The notes beneath the pieces are model-generated. The model was not told the DNA's origin and did not search any database. It saw only the letters and a list, made by a program, of their open reading frames with translations. The position numbers were made by a program, and so were the translations under genes. This document shows, piece by piece, positions 19,440 through 29,390 of a stretch of DNA of 54,102 bases (positions within the stretch are counted from its first letter, which is position 1; each line of letters starts with the position of its first letter). This DNA is from Draconibacterium orientale (GTDB lineage Bacteria > Bacteroidota > Bacteroidia > Bacteroidales > FEN-979). The stretch is from positions 1-54,102 of the forward strand of contig DYSO01000005.1 in the NCBI GenBank assembly GCA_020718225.1. Direction: 5' to 3'.

Positions 19440-20357
19440 TCAGTTGATGGTCATTAAATCCATAAAACAATCTTCGATGGAAGCAGTGATTTCTTCAATT
19501 TCAACGTTGGTGTGCCCTTTTGTACTGAGGTGTTTTTGTAATTCAGCGGGTTGTATTTCTCCTTTTTTGAACGACAGGTGAACGGATTGACCGAAGGTAT
19601 CGGCACGATGGGTGCCCGGATATTTCATGAGTTCTTTCATCAACGGATACACATCGCCAGCCCTGACCGATAAAAGAGCGTGGGGATAATCTTTGATGAT
19701 TTCCGCAGGGGTATTGATTTTCATGATTTTACCGGCTTGCATCAAAGCCACCCTGTCGCACTTTTCTGCTTCATCCATGTAGGGGGTCGAAACCAAAATG
19801 GTGATCCCGCCATCTCTCAGCCGTTTCAACATTTCCCAGAATTCACGGCGCGAAACGGCATCAACGCCGGTTGTCGGTTCATCCAGAAAGAGAATCTGTG
19901 GTTTGTGTATCAGGGCACACGATAAGGCAAGTTTTTGTTTCATCCCCCCTGATAATTTCCCTGCTTTACGCTTCTTAAATGGTTCAATCTGCGCGTAGAT
20001 ATCCTTGATCAGATCGTAATTCTCTGCGATGGTAGTACCAAAAATGGTGGCGAAAAAAGAGAGGTTTTCCTCAACGGTAAGGTCCTGGTATAACGAAAAT
20101 TTTCCAGGCATATATCCGCAGATATTCCGGATTTGCCGGTAATCTTTAACAACATCTAAACCTTCAACCTGGCACGCTCCCTGGGTTGGTACCAACAGGG
20201 TGGTCAAAATCCGGAACAAACTTGTTTTTCCTGCCCCGTCGGGACCAATAAAACCAAAGAGTTCCCCGCCTGCAACTTCGAAAGAAATATCGTCGATGGC
20301 CAGCGTGGTTTTGTAACGCAGGGTGAGATTTTTTACGGAAACAGCAACCGGGTCCAT
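19440..20357 (-). CDS. ABC transporter ATPase, equivalent of the N-terminal half of YbhF
   Basis: This is a 305-residue ATPase with Walker A GPDGAGKTS, a regular signature LSGGMKQK and Walker B ILFLDEPTTGVD. After the ATPase core a C-terminal regulatory region of about 80 residues ends in EEITASIEDCFMDL, which is typical of DrrA/YbhF-type exporter ATPases. It matches the first half of the fused E. coli YbhF. It lies 39 bases after the DUF2147 gene and starts the ATPase/permease part of the operon. Confidence 0.9.
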   Translation of the reverse strand: MDPVAVSVKNLTLRYKTTLAIDDISFEVAGGELFGFIGPDGAGKTSLFRILTTLLVPTQGACQVEGLDVVKDYRQIRNICGYMPGKFSLYQDLTVEENLSFFATIFGTTIAENYDLIKDIYAQIEPFKKRKAGKLSGGMKQKLALSCALIHKPQILFLDEPTTGVDAVSRREFWEMLKRLRDGGITILVSTPYMDEAEKCDRVALMQAGKIMKINTPAEIIKDYPHALLSVRAGDVYPLMKELMKYPGTHRADTFGQSVHLSFKKGEIQPAELQKHLSTKGHTNVEIEEITASIEDCFMDLMTIN

Positions 20358-20396
20358 CTCTGGGTTATGGTTAAGGGTGTTGGCTGGTGAGAAAAA

Positions 20397-20867
20397 TTAT
20401 TGCTTCGGGGGTGTCGATTTGGTCCAATAGGTGTTTCGCCCCAACATGGAAATTCCGACATAACCTCTGATTTTCAGCTTGTTTTGAGATTCAAACTGAA
20501 TATAACACTTGTATGTTTTTCCGTTTTTGGGATCATAAATAGTCCCTCCCGACCATTCATCTTCACCATTAAAAACAAAGTTTTTAAGATTTACAAGCCC
20601 GATTATCGGAGTGGATTTCAATTTTTCATCAGGGTTCTCTTTGTCGGTACGTGGGAGTCCGGTGATCGAATCGATCGGGGTCCTGAGCCAGACCAGTTTT
20701 CCGAAATACTTGTCGTTTTCTTTATAAATCTGTACTTTCCCGGTGGCCTCCTGATTCAGCCAGGTACCAAGGATATCATCGGCTTTGTGGTTTTGACCCT
20801 CAAGGGTAATTCCATTCCCTGCCAATAATGCGAGGATCAGGAAAAAAGTTTTTACAGTTTTTTTCAT
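20397..20867 (-). CDS. secreted DUF2147 family protein
   Basis: This is a 156-residue protein with a cleavable signal peptide (about residues 1-24) followed by a DUF2147 domain: DDILGTWLNQEATGKVQIY near the start, then a beta-rich body with GTIYDPKNGKTY and a terminal RGYVGISMLGR. The family is found in many Gram-negative bacteria, with no established biochemical role. It sits inside the efflux operon, 12 bases from the HlyD-type gene and 39 from the first ATPase gene. E. coli cecR-ybhGFSR has no such gene. A periplasmic accessory role is possible but is inferred only from position. Confidence 0.85.
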   Translation of the reverse strand: MKKTVKTFFLILALLAGNGITLEGQNHKADDILGTWLNQEATGKVQIYKENDKYFGKLVWLRTPIDSITGLPRTDKENPDEKLKSTPIIGLVNLKNFVFNGEDEWSGGTIYDPKNGKTYKCYIQFESQNKLKIRGYVGISMLGRNTYWTKSTPPKQ

Positions 20868-20879
20868 GCGTTGTTTTTT

Positions 20880-21773
20880 TTAATGATTAAAAAATTTGAT
20901 TTCGCCGGGCATCCCGATTTTCATATTGCCGTCGTTGGTCACACGCACTTTCATGGCATAAACAAGGTTCACGCGTTCCTCTTTGGTTTGAATGGTTTTT
21001 GGCGTGAATTCGGCAGTCTGGGAAATCCAGATGACGATACCGGTGGTTTTATGGTTGGTTGTTGCATCTTTGTCATACCGTACTTCGACCGTGTCGCCTA
21101 TTTTTATCTGGGGAAGCTGTGCCCCGGTAACATAGACCCGGAGTTGCATTTCTCTCAGATCGGCGATTTTATAAAGGGGTTTCCCAAAAACGGTAACTTC
21201 GTTGTTTTCCGCATATTTTGTTAAAACAGTGCCTTTTACCGGGTTAACAATATAGGCGTTTTTAATGGATTCATTGATTTGGGCTATCTGCTGACCGGTA
21301 GAGGCGACCTGATCGCCAATGCCCTGGAATTGGGTTTTTATCGATGCAATCTGTTTCCCGATCAGGTTCAGGCTCGAATTGATATCGTCCATTTGTTTTT
21401 GGGTTGCCGCTCCATCTTTAAGCAAATTGATGATTCGTGCCTTTTCAATAAGGATGTTTTCCCGGTTCTGCTCCTGGACTGCAATCTGGGCAGCAAGGTC
21501 CTCTTTACGCGATGCTGTGGCGCTTTTTTGGCTGGCGACCTGAAGTTTTTTCAGATACAGATCGGTAGTGTCAACAAAACCAACCAATTGGTTCGAATCC
21601 AGGGGTTGTCCCTCTTCAACAATGAACCCCATGATTTTTCCATTGGCCTGGGCGGATACGGTCACCTCTGTTGCTTCAAACGACCCGTAGGCATCGGGTT
21701 TGTCCTGGCTGTTCTGGCATGATGTGCCAAGGATTAAAACCCCTGACAACAATCCAATGAAATGGTTTTTCAT
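20880..21773 (-). CDS. HlyD/YbhG-type periplasmic membrane-fusion protein
   Basis: This is the adaptor between the inner-membrane ABC exporter and the TolC-like channel. The 297 residues begin with a lipoprotein signal (SGVLILGTSC, Cys19). A biotinyl-lipoyl-like half (residues about 30-65) is followed by a long coiled-coil hairpin (about 70-175), the second lipoyl half with VNPVKGTVL, and a beta-barrel domain to the end. The length and order agree with YbhG. It lies 22 bases downstream of the TolC-like gene and 12 bases upstream of the DUF2147 gene. Confidence 0.9.
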   Translation of the reverse strand: MKNHFIGLLSGVLILGTSCQNSQDKPDAYGSFEATEVTVSAQANGKIMGFIVEEGQPLDSNQLVGFVDTTDLYLKKLQVASQKSATASRKEDLAAQIAVQEQNRENILIEKARIINLLKDGAATQKQMDDINSSLNLIGKQIASIKTQFQGIGDQVASTGQQIAQINESIKNAYIVNPVKGTVLTKYAENNEVTVFGKPLYKIADLREMQLRVYVTGAQLPQIKIGDTVEVRYDKDATTNHKTTGIVIWISQTAEFTPKTIQTKEERVNLVYAMKVRVTNDGNMKIGMPGEIKFFNH

Positions 21774-21795
21774 TCTTTAAAATTTATTTTTGAGA

Positions 21796-23103
21796 TCAAA
21801 GTTTTCCCAAGGTATATAAATATGAGATGCGGGCTTTCACAAGTTGGATTTTATGGATTTCCATAATCATCCGGGCATGCGTTTCATCATTAACCCGGAG
21901 GATATAATCGCTGGAAGTAATAATTCCATGGGTAAGCTGTGACGAAGCAGTCCTGGAAATATCTGCCCTCAGGTTTATCAATTGCTGGTCGCGGAAAAGA
22001 AGATCGGACAGTTTTTTGATATCGGATAAAATTTTCTGAGTGGTTACACGGAGGTTTTTATCGAAAGTTTCCTGCTGGTTTTTCAGGATATCCCCCTGAA
22101 TGTCAAATATTTTTTTTTCATTTTTATTGGCATTCCAGTTCCATGGGTTCCAGGTAAGCCTGGCGCCCACCATGACCATGGGGGCGATATCGCTCGAAAG
22201 AAAATTATATCCGGGTATGCCGAAACCCACCTGCCCGTATGCCCAGAATTTTGGGTTCCATTTGGTTGTAACCATGTTTTTCATTAGGTCAACCCGGTTG
22301 CGCTGAATGTCGAACAGTTCATATTCAATACGTTTATTCTCATAGTCCTGGACCGGGTTGGGAATAACCGGTAATACAACGGACGACTTTTCATCAAGGG
22401 GTGTTGAAATCAGTTCAGAAAGCATGTGAAGGCTGGCCACACGGTCCATGGACAATTCGTAAATATTCTGTTCAAGGTTAATGATTTCTGCCCGGATCAG
22501 GTCGGCGTTCATCGAAAGCAAGACGCCATTTCTGACAGCCGATTCAACTTCGGAAAGCTTTAATTCAAGCTGTTTCTTGGTGTCGGAAAGCAATGTTGTG
22601 TTTTGCTGGGTAAGCAAAATGCTAAAATAGAACTGGTTAATCTGGTCTTTCAACAGATAAAGGCTGGCATCTACATTTTTCTTATCCACCTTCAGGTTAA
22701 ATTTTTCAAGCCGCTTCTGATAATTGGTTACATTCCCATCATAAACAGATTCACTGATATCCAGTGTGAGTTTGTACTGGTCGTTTGGTATAACCGGCCC
22801 CTGAAGCTGTGGTAGACCTGCCGGTAATGGGATAACCACTTCGGTAACTTCATTCTGCCAGGAGGCATTTCCATTTATATTGAATTGGGGAAGGTGGTTT
22901 TTATTCAGGTTTTTGGTCCTGAAATCGCTGGATTTCTCAAGAAGAGTGGCTTGTCTGGTGAGGGGATAGGTTTTTTGTACCTGCTGATAACAAAAATCCA
23001 GGGTAATGGTGTCCTGGGCAGAGACTTTCGTGGGGAGCGTTCCTGACAAGAGAAACGATGCGAGCAGGAGACTAAATTTAAACCACGTTTGTACTTTTTT
23101 CAT
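21796..23103 (-). CDS. TolC family outer-membrane efflux protein
   Basis: This is an outer-membrane exit duct for the exporter. It has 435 residues from the ATG at 23103, where a signal peptide starts (MKKVQTWFKF, cleavage after VSAQ). A longer start at 23118 adds five residues and is less natural. Two outer-membrane efflux protein (OEP) repeats with long helices (about 160-240 and 330-430) and short beta segments follow. Both possible starts lie inside the end of the TetR gene (overlap 23078-23103), which means tight translational linkage to the regulator. Its presence makes the operon a complete tripartite pump. Confidence 0.9.
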   Translation of the reverse strand: MKKVQTWFKFSLLLASFLLSGTLPTKVSAQDTITLDFCYQQVQKTYPLTRQATLLEKSSDFRTKNLNKNHLPQFNINGNASWQNEVTEVVIPLPAGLPQLQGPVIPNDQYKLTLDISESVYDGNVTNYQKRLEKFNLKVDKKNVDASLYLLKDQINQFYFSILLTQQNTTLLSDTKKQLELKLSEVESAVRNGVLLSMNADLIRAEIINLEQNIYELSMDRVASLHMLSELISTPLDEKSSVVLPVIPNPVQDYENKRIEYELFDIQRNRVDLMKNMVTTKWNPKFWAYGQVGFGIPGYNFLSSDIAPMVMVGARLTWNPWNWNANKNEKKIFDIQGDILKNQQETFDKNLRVTTQKILSDIKKLSDLLFRDQQLINLRADISRTASSQLTHGIITSSDYILRVNDETHARMIMEIHKIQLVKARISYLYTLGKL

Positions 23104-23704
23104 ATCCTTGTAAGGCATTTGAAATAAATGTGGGAACTATTTGTTTTCTCTCTTCAAAAAACTGTGCCATTCTGTCATCTGACAATGAAAAAATGGATTG
23201 TAGAAGAGGTTTTGCAACAACCGGGAAGATGGCCAATGCGAGAATGTTGACATAAATATGCAAAGGGTCAATCTCAAGTCCAATCTCATCTTTGAGCTGC
23301 TTTCGTATTTTTTCAAGAAATAATTCGGGAAGAATGTTTTGCTTTACGATTATTTCCCTGAGTTGTTCAGGCTTTTCGTACATGGCATTGATAATAAAAT
23401 GCACCACATAGGAATGGTGAGAAATAAAATGAATATAAAAATGGACGAAATTTTCAATTTTCGGCAACAGGGCCATGTCCGATAAAAAGATTTCTTTCAT
23501 TTTGGAGGTAATCCGGGCGAAAGTTTCATTGAATACTTTCTCAAACAGCGATTCCTTATTCCTGAAATAGTAATGCAGCAAGGCCTTGTTGATACCGGCC
23601 AGGTTTGCTATTTCCTGCATCCTTGTACCATTAAAACCTTTCTGGTGAAACACCTGACGGGCTGCATCCAATATTTTTTCTTCGGTATTTTGAGGACTCT
23701 CCAT
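23078..23704 (-). CDS. TetR family repressor, CecR/YbiH-like
   Basis: This is a 208-residue regulator from the ATG at 23704. A TTG four codons upstream at 23716 is possible but less likely. The N-terminal helix-turn-helix spans about residues 8-55 (ILDAARQVFHQKGF through INKALLHYYFRNKESL), and the rest is a helical ligand-binding domain. It heads the efflux operon, just as CecR heads ybhGFSR in E. coli, and overlaps the TolC gene. Repeated AACCA elements at 23709-23754, over and just upstream of its start, are a probable autoregulatory operator. The inducer is likely a compound exported by the pump. Confidence 0.92.
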   Translation of the reverse strand: MESPQNTEEKILDAARQVFHQKGFNGTRMQEIANLAGINKALLHYYFRNKESLFEKVFNETFARITSKMKEIFLSDMALLPKIENFVHFYIHFISHHSYVVHFIINAMYEKPEQLREIIVKQNILPELFLEKIRKQLKDEIGLEIDPLHIYVNILALAIFPVVAKPLLQSIFSLSDDRMAQFFEERKQIVPTFISNALQGYEKSTNVV

Positions 23705-23708
23705 TTTA

Positions 23709-23754
23709 TTAACCAATTTGTTTAACCAAAGGGATTAATCATTTGGTTTAACCA
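23709..23754. promoter_or_regulatory. putative TetR operator
   Basis: GTTTAACCA occurs twice (23720-23728 and 23746-23754), and a shorter TTAACCA lies at 23709-23715. The same bases form an imperfect inverted repeat: TTTAACCAAA at 23721-23730 against TTTGGTTTAA at 23742-23751, separated by 11 bases. The cluster lies directly upstream of the tetR ATG, where an autorepressor would bind. Binding is inferred from position and symmetry only. Confidence 0.55.
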
Positions 23755-23805
23755 GGTGGTCAAAATTAATATATTTTTTTTACTTCCGACAAATGTTGAA
23801 AAAAA

Positions 23806-25608
23806 TTATTTAGGGATTTTAATTTTCTGCCCGGGTTTTAGCTTGCTGGCGTTTTTGATGTCGTTGATATTCTTGATTTGCGACACGGTGACATCAAATT
23901 TATCTGCGATATCCCAAAGGTTGTCCCCCGAAACGATGGTATAATAAATGAATTTTTGAGAGGGGGCAGCTGTTTTTGCAGGCTTCGTATTCGGGTTTGG
24001 TTTAGGGTTGGCCGATGCGGCAATTCCTGGGGAAACGACCTTTAATTTCTGGCCAATTATAATTTTATCGCCGGAAAGGTTGTTCCAGGTTTTAAGTTTT
24101 TCAATGGAACAGTGGTATTTATTGGCGATACTCCCAAGACTTTCCTCGCTTTTTACGACATGCATTGTACCGGAAGTTCCGGCAGACCGGGTTGAAGTAT
24201 TGGATGCGCTGGTCATGGATGGTTGTGTATTTCTGTTGGCCAGGGCAGAGGAAGCTGTATCCGGTTTCATTTCAGCAGCGGGAATATAGGTTGAAGAAAT
24301 TCCGGGGTGATTGGGTTTTTCTCTTGGGGGTTTGGTATAAACCAGGAGTTTTTGTTTTGGTTTGACATAATTTTTGCGCAATCCGTTCAGTGATTTTAAT
24401 TCAGCGATCGTCATATGGAATTTTTTTGCGATGCTGGTCATTGTCTCCCCGCTTTTCACTGTGTATAAATCTGCTTCGCGGTAATTGCTGAAGGCGGTTG
24501 AAAAAAGAGAATCCTGGGAGCAACTGTTTTTTGTCTTGTATGCATAAAGTGTATTTTCATTATTGATGAAATCGCCAATGTTTTTTTTTCGCAACCTGAC
24601 CTTATAAGTATTATCCGGTGTTGCCGGGATAAAATCATGTTTAAACGAGGGGTTTAAAAAAGCAACTTCGTCCTTTGGGATATTTAACATTTCAGAGATT
24701 TGATCGAACGATAGCGGATTTCTGGCGGTCACGGTATCTACTTCATAATAAAGTATTCCCGGGTCAACGGGATTGATTTTATGTTCATTGGCAAAGGTCA
24801 AAACATAACTTGCCGCAATGAAAGCAGGCACGTAGCTTCGGGTTTCTTTGGGTAGGTAATTATGGATGGCCCAGAAATTTTTCATCCCGCCGGAACGGCG
24901 GATTGCCTTATTGACATTTCCGGCGCCTGAATTATATGCAGCCAGCGCAAGGGGCCAGTTACCATAAATATCATACAAATCGCTCAGATGTTCACATGCA
25001 GCAATGGTTGCTTTGTAAGGGTCGAAACGGTCGTCAACATAAGAAGACACCTTGAGCCCATATACTTTTCCGGTACCATACATAAACTGCCATAGCCCTT
25101 TGGCTCCCGCCCGTGAATTGGCAGTAGGGTTTAGCGCCGACTCAATAACGGCTAAATATTTTAGCTCCAGGGGCATATTGTATCTGTCCAGTTGCTCCTC
25201 GAATAGCGGAAAATAGATCTGGGCCAGCCCAAGTATACGGGCGGTTAATTTGCGTTTTTTAAATGCATAAACCTCAATAAACTTCCTTACTTCGCTGTTA
25301 TAAACAAACTCAAACGGGGATTGGTCATTCATTTGTGCAATTCTTTCCCGGTAAACGGAGTCGGAAAAAAAAGGAATATCATTGTCGGTATAAGTATTCC
25401 AGTTCTGTAATTTACTTGCATTGGGAAATTCGGAATCTTCAAATATTTTTAAACTGGCCAGACTGTCGAGCATAAGTACAACCGGATCATCCTCAATCAA
25501 ATGTTGATATTTAAAAAGTGAATCGGTCCTGAGCGTGTCCTGGGAGAAAATAAAAACAGGAAAAAAGAGAAGGAGGAGAAAGGGGATCAGGATTTTTTTT
25601 AATCGCAT
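23806..25608 (-). CDS. mltD: MltD-like lytic transglycosylase with three LysM domains
   Basis: This is a 600-residue secreted enzyme that cuts peptidoglycan glycan strands. A signal peptide (residues 1-22, cleaved near VFIFSQ) is followed by an SLT domain (about 130-270) with the catalytic glutamate in AVIESALNP, then GAKGLWQFM and ALAAYNSGAGNV. Three LysM glycan-binding modules follow at about 380-425, 490-535 and 555-600, separated by Ser/Thr/Pro-rich linkers. The architecture is that of MltD in Bacteroidota. The gene has its own -7 element (25647-25654, minus strand) and diverges from the deiminase gene. Confidence 0.93.
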   Translation of the reverse strand: MRLKKILIPFLLLLFFPVFIFSQDTLRTDSLFKYQHLIEDDPVVLMLDSLASLKIFEDSEFPNASKLQNWNTYTDNDIPFFSDSVYRERIAQMNDQSPFEFVYNSEVRKFIEVYAFKKRKLTARILGLAQIYFPLFEEQLDRYNMPLELKYLAVIESALNPTANSRAGAKGLWQFMYGTGKVYGLKVSSYVDDRFDPYKATIAACEHLSDLYDIYGNWPLALAAYNSGAGNVNKAIRRSGGMKNFWAIHNYLPKETRSYVPAFIAASYVLTFANEHKINPVDPGILYYEVDTVTARNPLSFDQISEMLNIPKDEVAFLNPSFKHDFIPATPDNTYKVRLRKKNIGDFINNENTLYAYKTKNSCSQDSLFSTAFSNYREADLYTVKSGETMTSIAKKFHMTIAELKSLNGLRKNYVKPKQKLLVYTKPPREKPNHPGISSTYIPAAEMKPDTASSALANRNTQPSMTSASNTSTRSAGTSGTMHVVKSEESLGSIANKYHCSIEKLKTWNNLSGDKIIIGQKLKVVSPGIAASANPKPNPNTKPAKTAAPSQKFIYYTIVSGDNLWDIADKFDVTVSQIKNINDIKNASKLKPGQKIKIPK

Positions 25609-25646
25609 GAAGAGGGGTTGTAGTATTGAATGTAATAAAATAACTC

Positions 25647-25654
25647 CAAAAGTA
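25647..25654 (-). promoter_or_regulatory. Bacteroidota -7 promoter element for mltD
   Basis: On the minus strand the sequence reads TACTTTTG, a perfect TAnnTTTG, 38 bases before the mltD ATG at 25608. No convincing -33 element is seen. The 200-base gap 25609-25808 holds this element and the one of the divergent deiminase gene; I see nothing else in it. Confidence 0.5.
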
Positions 25655-25781
25655 CGGTTTTATTATTTATGGTCTCCGTTGCTATGCAAAGGAATCCGGT
25701 GCCGGAAACAAAAACGGCCTGGGTTGATAACACATATTTCGTCCGGATATAATTAAAGTTCAATGGAATGGCTAAAATTGT

Positions 25782-25789
25782 TATTTTTG
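25782..25789 (+). promoter_or_regulatory. Bacteroidota -7 promoter element for the deiminase gene
   Basis: TATTTTTG matches TAnnTTTG and lies 19 bases before the ATG at 25809. A clear -33 TTTG at the expected spacing is absent. Confidence 0.5.
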
Positions 25790-25808
25790 CGGTATCAATT
25801 TATCGACA

Positions 25809-27851
25809 ATGAAACCGATTTTACTTACAGGCATTTTCATTTTTTTATTCAGCACAACATTGCTGGCACAGGATCCTGTTCCAAGACCCGGTCCACTTCT
25901 TCGGCATTGGATGACTTCCGACGAACTGTTACGTAAAGGCGAGATAGGGAAAAATTTTGTTGAAACCGACCCTCCTGTTGCTCCCATCCGAAATGTGGCC
26001 GAATTTGATCCGATGCAGGGGGCCCTTATCCGGTATCCGTTTGGACTCCCGTTTTTACTGATCAAAGAGATGGCTTTGACTGTGAAACTCACAACCATTG
26101 TCGCCTCTCAATCGCAAAAGAATACGGTCATTCAGCAATATCTCTCCAATGGTATCGACACCAGCCATTGCAACTTTTTAATAGCCCCGACCGACTCCTA
26201 TTGGACAAGAGATTATGGACCCTGGTTTGTTTCGGACAGCTCAAACCATATCGGTATTGTTGATTTTCCATATAACAGGCCACGGCCCGATGATGATGAA
26301 ATACCCAAAAAAGTTGCGAACATGCTCGGCATTCCATGGTATGGCATGGACCTGATTACCACCGGAGGGAATTATATGACCGATGGCATAGGTACCGGCG
26401 CCTCTACAAAACTTGTGTGGGAAGAAAACCCTGCCCAGTCGCATACCCAGATTGCCCAGAAAATGGAAGACTATTTAGGCATTGGTACCTATCAGGTGGT
26501 GACCGATCCAAACAACACCTATATCGACCATATTGATTGCTGGGCTAAATTTTTAGCTCCCGATAAAATATTGATCCGGAAAGTTCCCCCGTCACATTCC
26601 AGATATACTGCCATCGAAGCTGCTGCAGCATATTGGGCCGGACAAATTTGCCCGTATGGATATCCTTACAAGGTATATCGTGTAATGACCGGTCAGGATC
26701 AACCCTACACCAATTCCGTCATCCTCAACAATAAAGTTCTGGTCCCGTACATGGGAAATTATTGGGACGATAGCGCAAAAGCGGTTTATCAGGCTGCCAT
26801 GCCTGGATATATTGTCAAGGGATTTATCGGGGACCCATCCACCCCCTGGGAATCGACCGATGCACTGCATTGCCGGGTCATGGGCATGGCCGAGGTGGGC
26901 CAACTCTATATCCACCATATTCCTTTATCAGGAAATCAACCTTGTGAAACCGGATCTGTTATCAATGAAGAGATTTTAGCATGCAGTCAGGTTCCCATAA
27001 AAAATGATTCTGTTTTTATAAACTATAGAAGCAACCAGGGGCCTTACCATTCGGTTTTGATGTCTAATACCGGATCAAACCATTATACCGGAAATATCCC
27101 CAAACAACCCGCAGGCAGTGTAGTCCGGTATTTTCTTTCAGCAGCCGATGAATCGGGCCGGCATGCTTCACTTCCACTCCGTGGTTCTGCCGATCCGTTC
27201 AGGTTTCAGACTGTCTTTACCAAACTGACAGCGGTACCCGATACCCTTTGGTTTCATGATGCGGGGGAAGCCTGGATGGGTTTAATCGCGCAATTGCACA
27301 ACAATCTTGACGAAAATGTGACTTTAACGGACGTTCAGCAGTGGGGTACTGAAATTCCCTGGTGGGTAGATTCTATATCGGCGCCCTCCTTACCGCATAC
27401 CATCATCCCGGGCGATTCGGTTGCCATTAAAGTAAAGGTTCCGATTCCGGTCAACGCATCTCCATTAACCGATTATTATATAGATTCTCTGCGGATTACT
27501 GCATCAACGGGAATACAGCATATAGTCCTTATGATCAATACTGATATCCTGCAAAACACAACCAGTCAGGATGACTTTGCCGAACTGAAACAAAATTTCC
27601 CAAATCCATTTTTCGCGGAAACAACCATTCCTTTTATTACCCGTCAAAGTGGACAAGTTGGACTGGAGATTTTTGATATACATGGGATGAAGGTCCGATC
27701 GGTGGTTGATGGCCGGTTTGCCGCCGGGTATCATCAGGTATCATGGAACGGAACGGACGATCGGGGAGCCGCTCTTCCTGGTGGTATATATCTGTACCGG
27801 CTGATAACCGGTAACCAGACAGTCACAAACCGGATGGTACTTATCCGTTAA
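25809..27851 (+). CDS. secreted peptidylarginine deiminase (PPAD-like) with T9SS sorting domain
   Basis: This is a 680-residue member of the agmatine deiminase/peptidylarginine deiminase family, which converts arginine-type guanidino groups to ureido groups (citrulline) and ammonia. It has a signal peptide (cleaved near LLAQ, residue 21), a catalytic domain (about 55-375), beta-sandwich domains (about 390-590), and a C-terminal T9SS type A sorting domain (about 600-680) ending in NRMVLIR. Catalytic positions align with P. gingivalis PPAD at an offset of 4-5: D135, H241, D243, N302 and C355. R157 and R159 in NRPRP match the two arginines that in PPAD hold the substrate's C-terminal carboxylate. 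Export by the T9SS, of which PorZ is encoded nearby, is expected. The 3' end overlaps lysS tail-to-tail by 11 bases. Confidence 0.9.
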   Translation: MKPILLTGIFIFLFSTTLLAQDPVPRPGPLLRHWMTSDELLRKGEIGKNFVETDPPVAPIRNVAEFDPMQGALIRYPFGLPFLLIKEMALTVKLTTIVASQSQKNTVIQQYLSNGIDTSHCNFLIAPTDSYWTRDYGPWFVSDSSNHIGIVDFPYNRPRPDDDEIPKKVANMLGIPWYGMDLITTGGNYMTDGIGTGASTKLVWEENPAQSHTQIAQKMEDYLGIGTYQVVTDPNNTYIDHIDCWAKFLAPDKILIRKVPPSHSRYTAIEAAAAYWAGQICPYGYPYKVYRVMTGQDQPYTNSVILNNKVLVPYMGNYWDDSAKAVYQAAMPGYIVKGFIGDPSTPWESTDALHCRVMGMAEVGQLYIHHIPLSGNQPCETGSVINEEILACSQVPIKNDSVFINYRSNQGPYHSVLMSNTGSNHYTGNIPKQPAGSVVRYFLSAADESGRHASLPLRGSADPFRFQTVFTKLTAVPDTLWFHDAGEAWMGLIAQLHNNLDENVTLTDVQQWGTEIPWWVDSISAPSLPHTIIPGDSVAIKVKVPIPVNASPLTDYYIDSLRITASTGIQHIVLMINTDILQNTTSQDDFAELKQNFPNPFFAETTIPFITRQSGQVGLEIFDIHGMKVRSVVDGRFAAGYHQVSWNGTDDRGAALPGGIYLYRLITGNQTVTNRMVLIR

Positions 27852-29361
27852 CCTGTTTTTCGGGGCGCATCTGCGGAAAAAAAAGAACATCCTGAATTGA
27901 TGGCGTATTGGTCATGATCATGGTCAACCGGTCAATGCCAATACCAAGTCCCGCCGTTGGCGGCATCCCGAATTCAAGCGCCCTTAAAAAATCTTCATCC
28001 AACAACATCGATTCATCATCTCCGCGTTTTCCAAGTTCAAGTTGTGATTCAAAGCGTTCACGCTGATCAATCGGGTCGTTCAATTCTGAAAAAGCATTGC
28101 ATAATTCTTTTCCGTTGCATATGGCTTCAAACCGTTCGACCAACCCCGGTTTTGTCCGGTGTTTTTTGGCAAGGGGCGACATTTCAACCGGATAATCGGT
28201 AATGAAAGTTGGCTGAATGAGAAAGGGTTCACATTTTTCTCCAAAAATCTGATCGATGATTTTCCCTTTGGCCATGGTTTTATCAATCGCGACATGGAGA
28301 TCTTTTGCTATTGCAACCAGGGCTTCTTCGTCAACTCCTTCAATATCAATTCCGGTGAAGTGCCTGATAACCTCAAACATGGTAAAGCGTTTCCAGGGAC
28401 GTTTAAAATCGATCTGGTTTTCACCTACCATAACCCGGGTTGTCCCGTGAAGGTCAATGGCAATTTTTTCGACCATCTCTTCCACCAGCTCCATCATCCA
28501 TTCATAATCTTTATAGGCCACATAAAGTTCCATCTGCGTGAACTCGGGATTATGAAAGCGGTCCATACCTTCATTGCGGAAATCCTTTGAAAATTCAAAC
28601 ACGCCGTCGTATCCTCCCACGATGAGCCGTTTTAAATAAAGCTCATTGGCAATGCGGAGGTAAAGGGTCATATCGAGTGTGTTGTGGAAGGTTTTAAAAG
28701 GCCGTGCAGCTGCCCCGCCATAGAGGGGTTGAAGGATGGGGGTTTCCACTTCGAGGTAACTTTTATCATTCAGGTAACTGCGCATGGAGTTGATCATCTG
28801 GTTGCGCTTGATGAAAACTTCGCGTACCTCCGGATTTACAATAAGATCGACATACCGCTGCCGGTACCGTTGTTCCGGATCGGTATATGCGTCGAAAACA
28901 GCATCTTCCTTTTCCTTAACGATGGGCAGGACGCGCAATGATTTGCTAAGTAATTTCAACGATTTGACATGAATGGTAACCTCGCCCATCTGGGTGATAA
29001 AAACATATCCTGTAACACCGATTATGTCGCCAATATCAAGTAGTTTTTTAAAAACAGTGTTGTAAAGGGTTTTATCTTCGTCCGGGCACAGATCATCCCG
29101 TTTGACGTACAGTTGAACCCGGCCACTTTCATCCTGTATCTCAACGAAAGAAGCAGCTCCCATGATACGGCGGCTCATCATACGACCTGCTATCTGCACC
29201 TGTTGAAAGAGCGTATTGTCGATTGGAAAACGTTTTTTTATATCGGATGCCCTGGCATTCATTTCAAAAGTCTGGGGAGGATAAGGATCAATACCAAGCC
29301 GGAGTAATTCATGCAGTGAATTTCTTCGGATAATCTCCTGTTCCGTTAATGCGATTGCCAT
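27841..29361 (-). CDS. lysS: lysyl-tRNA synthetase, class II
   Basis: This charges tRNA-Lys. It is a 506-residue class IIb synthetase with an N-terminal OB-fold anticodon-binding domain (about 50-165) and a catalytic domain (about 170-500). Motif 2 is [18 protein letters not shown] and motif 3 is [11 protein letters not shown]. Length is normal for the family. It follows recO after 29 bases and converges with the deiminase gene. Confidence 0.97.
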   Translation of the reverse strand: MAIALTEQEIIRRNSLHELLRLGIDPYPPQTFEMNARASDIKKRFPIDNTLFQQVQIAGRMMSRRIMGAASFVEIQDESGRVQLYVKRDDLCPDEDKTLYNTVFKKLLDIGDIIGVTGYVFITQMGEVTIHVKSLKLLSKSLRVLPIVKEKEDAVFDAYTDPEQRYRQRYVDLIVNPEVREVFIKRNQMINSMRSYLNDKSYLEVETPILQPLYGGAAARPFKTFHNTLDMTLYLRIANELYLKRLIVGGYDGVFEFSKDFRNEGMDRFHNPEFTQMELYVAYKDYEWMMELVEEMVEKIAIDLHGTTRVMVGENQIDFKRPWKRFTMFEVIRHFTGIDIEGVDEEALVAIAKDLHVAIDKTMAKGKIIDQIFGEKCEPFLIQPTFITDYPVEMSPLAKKHRTKPGLVERFEAICNGKELCNAFSELNDPIDQRERFESQLELGKRGDDESMLLDEDFLRALEFGMPPTAGLGIGIDRLTMIMTNTPSIQDVLFFPQMRPEKQVNG

Positions 29362-29390
29362 AGGTTGAAATTTTTTGTAAAGATAGAGAA

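Noticed and set aside
23705..23716. TTG start of TetR four codons upstream
   Set aside because: An ATG at 23704 fits the family N-terminus better, and the upstream bases belong to the putative operator.
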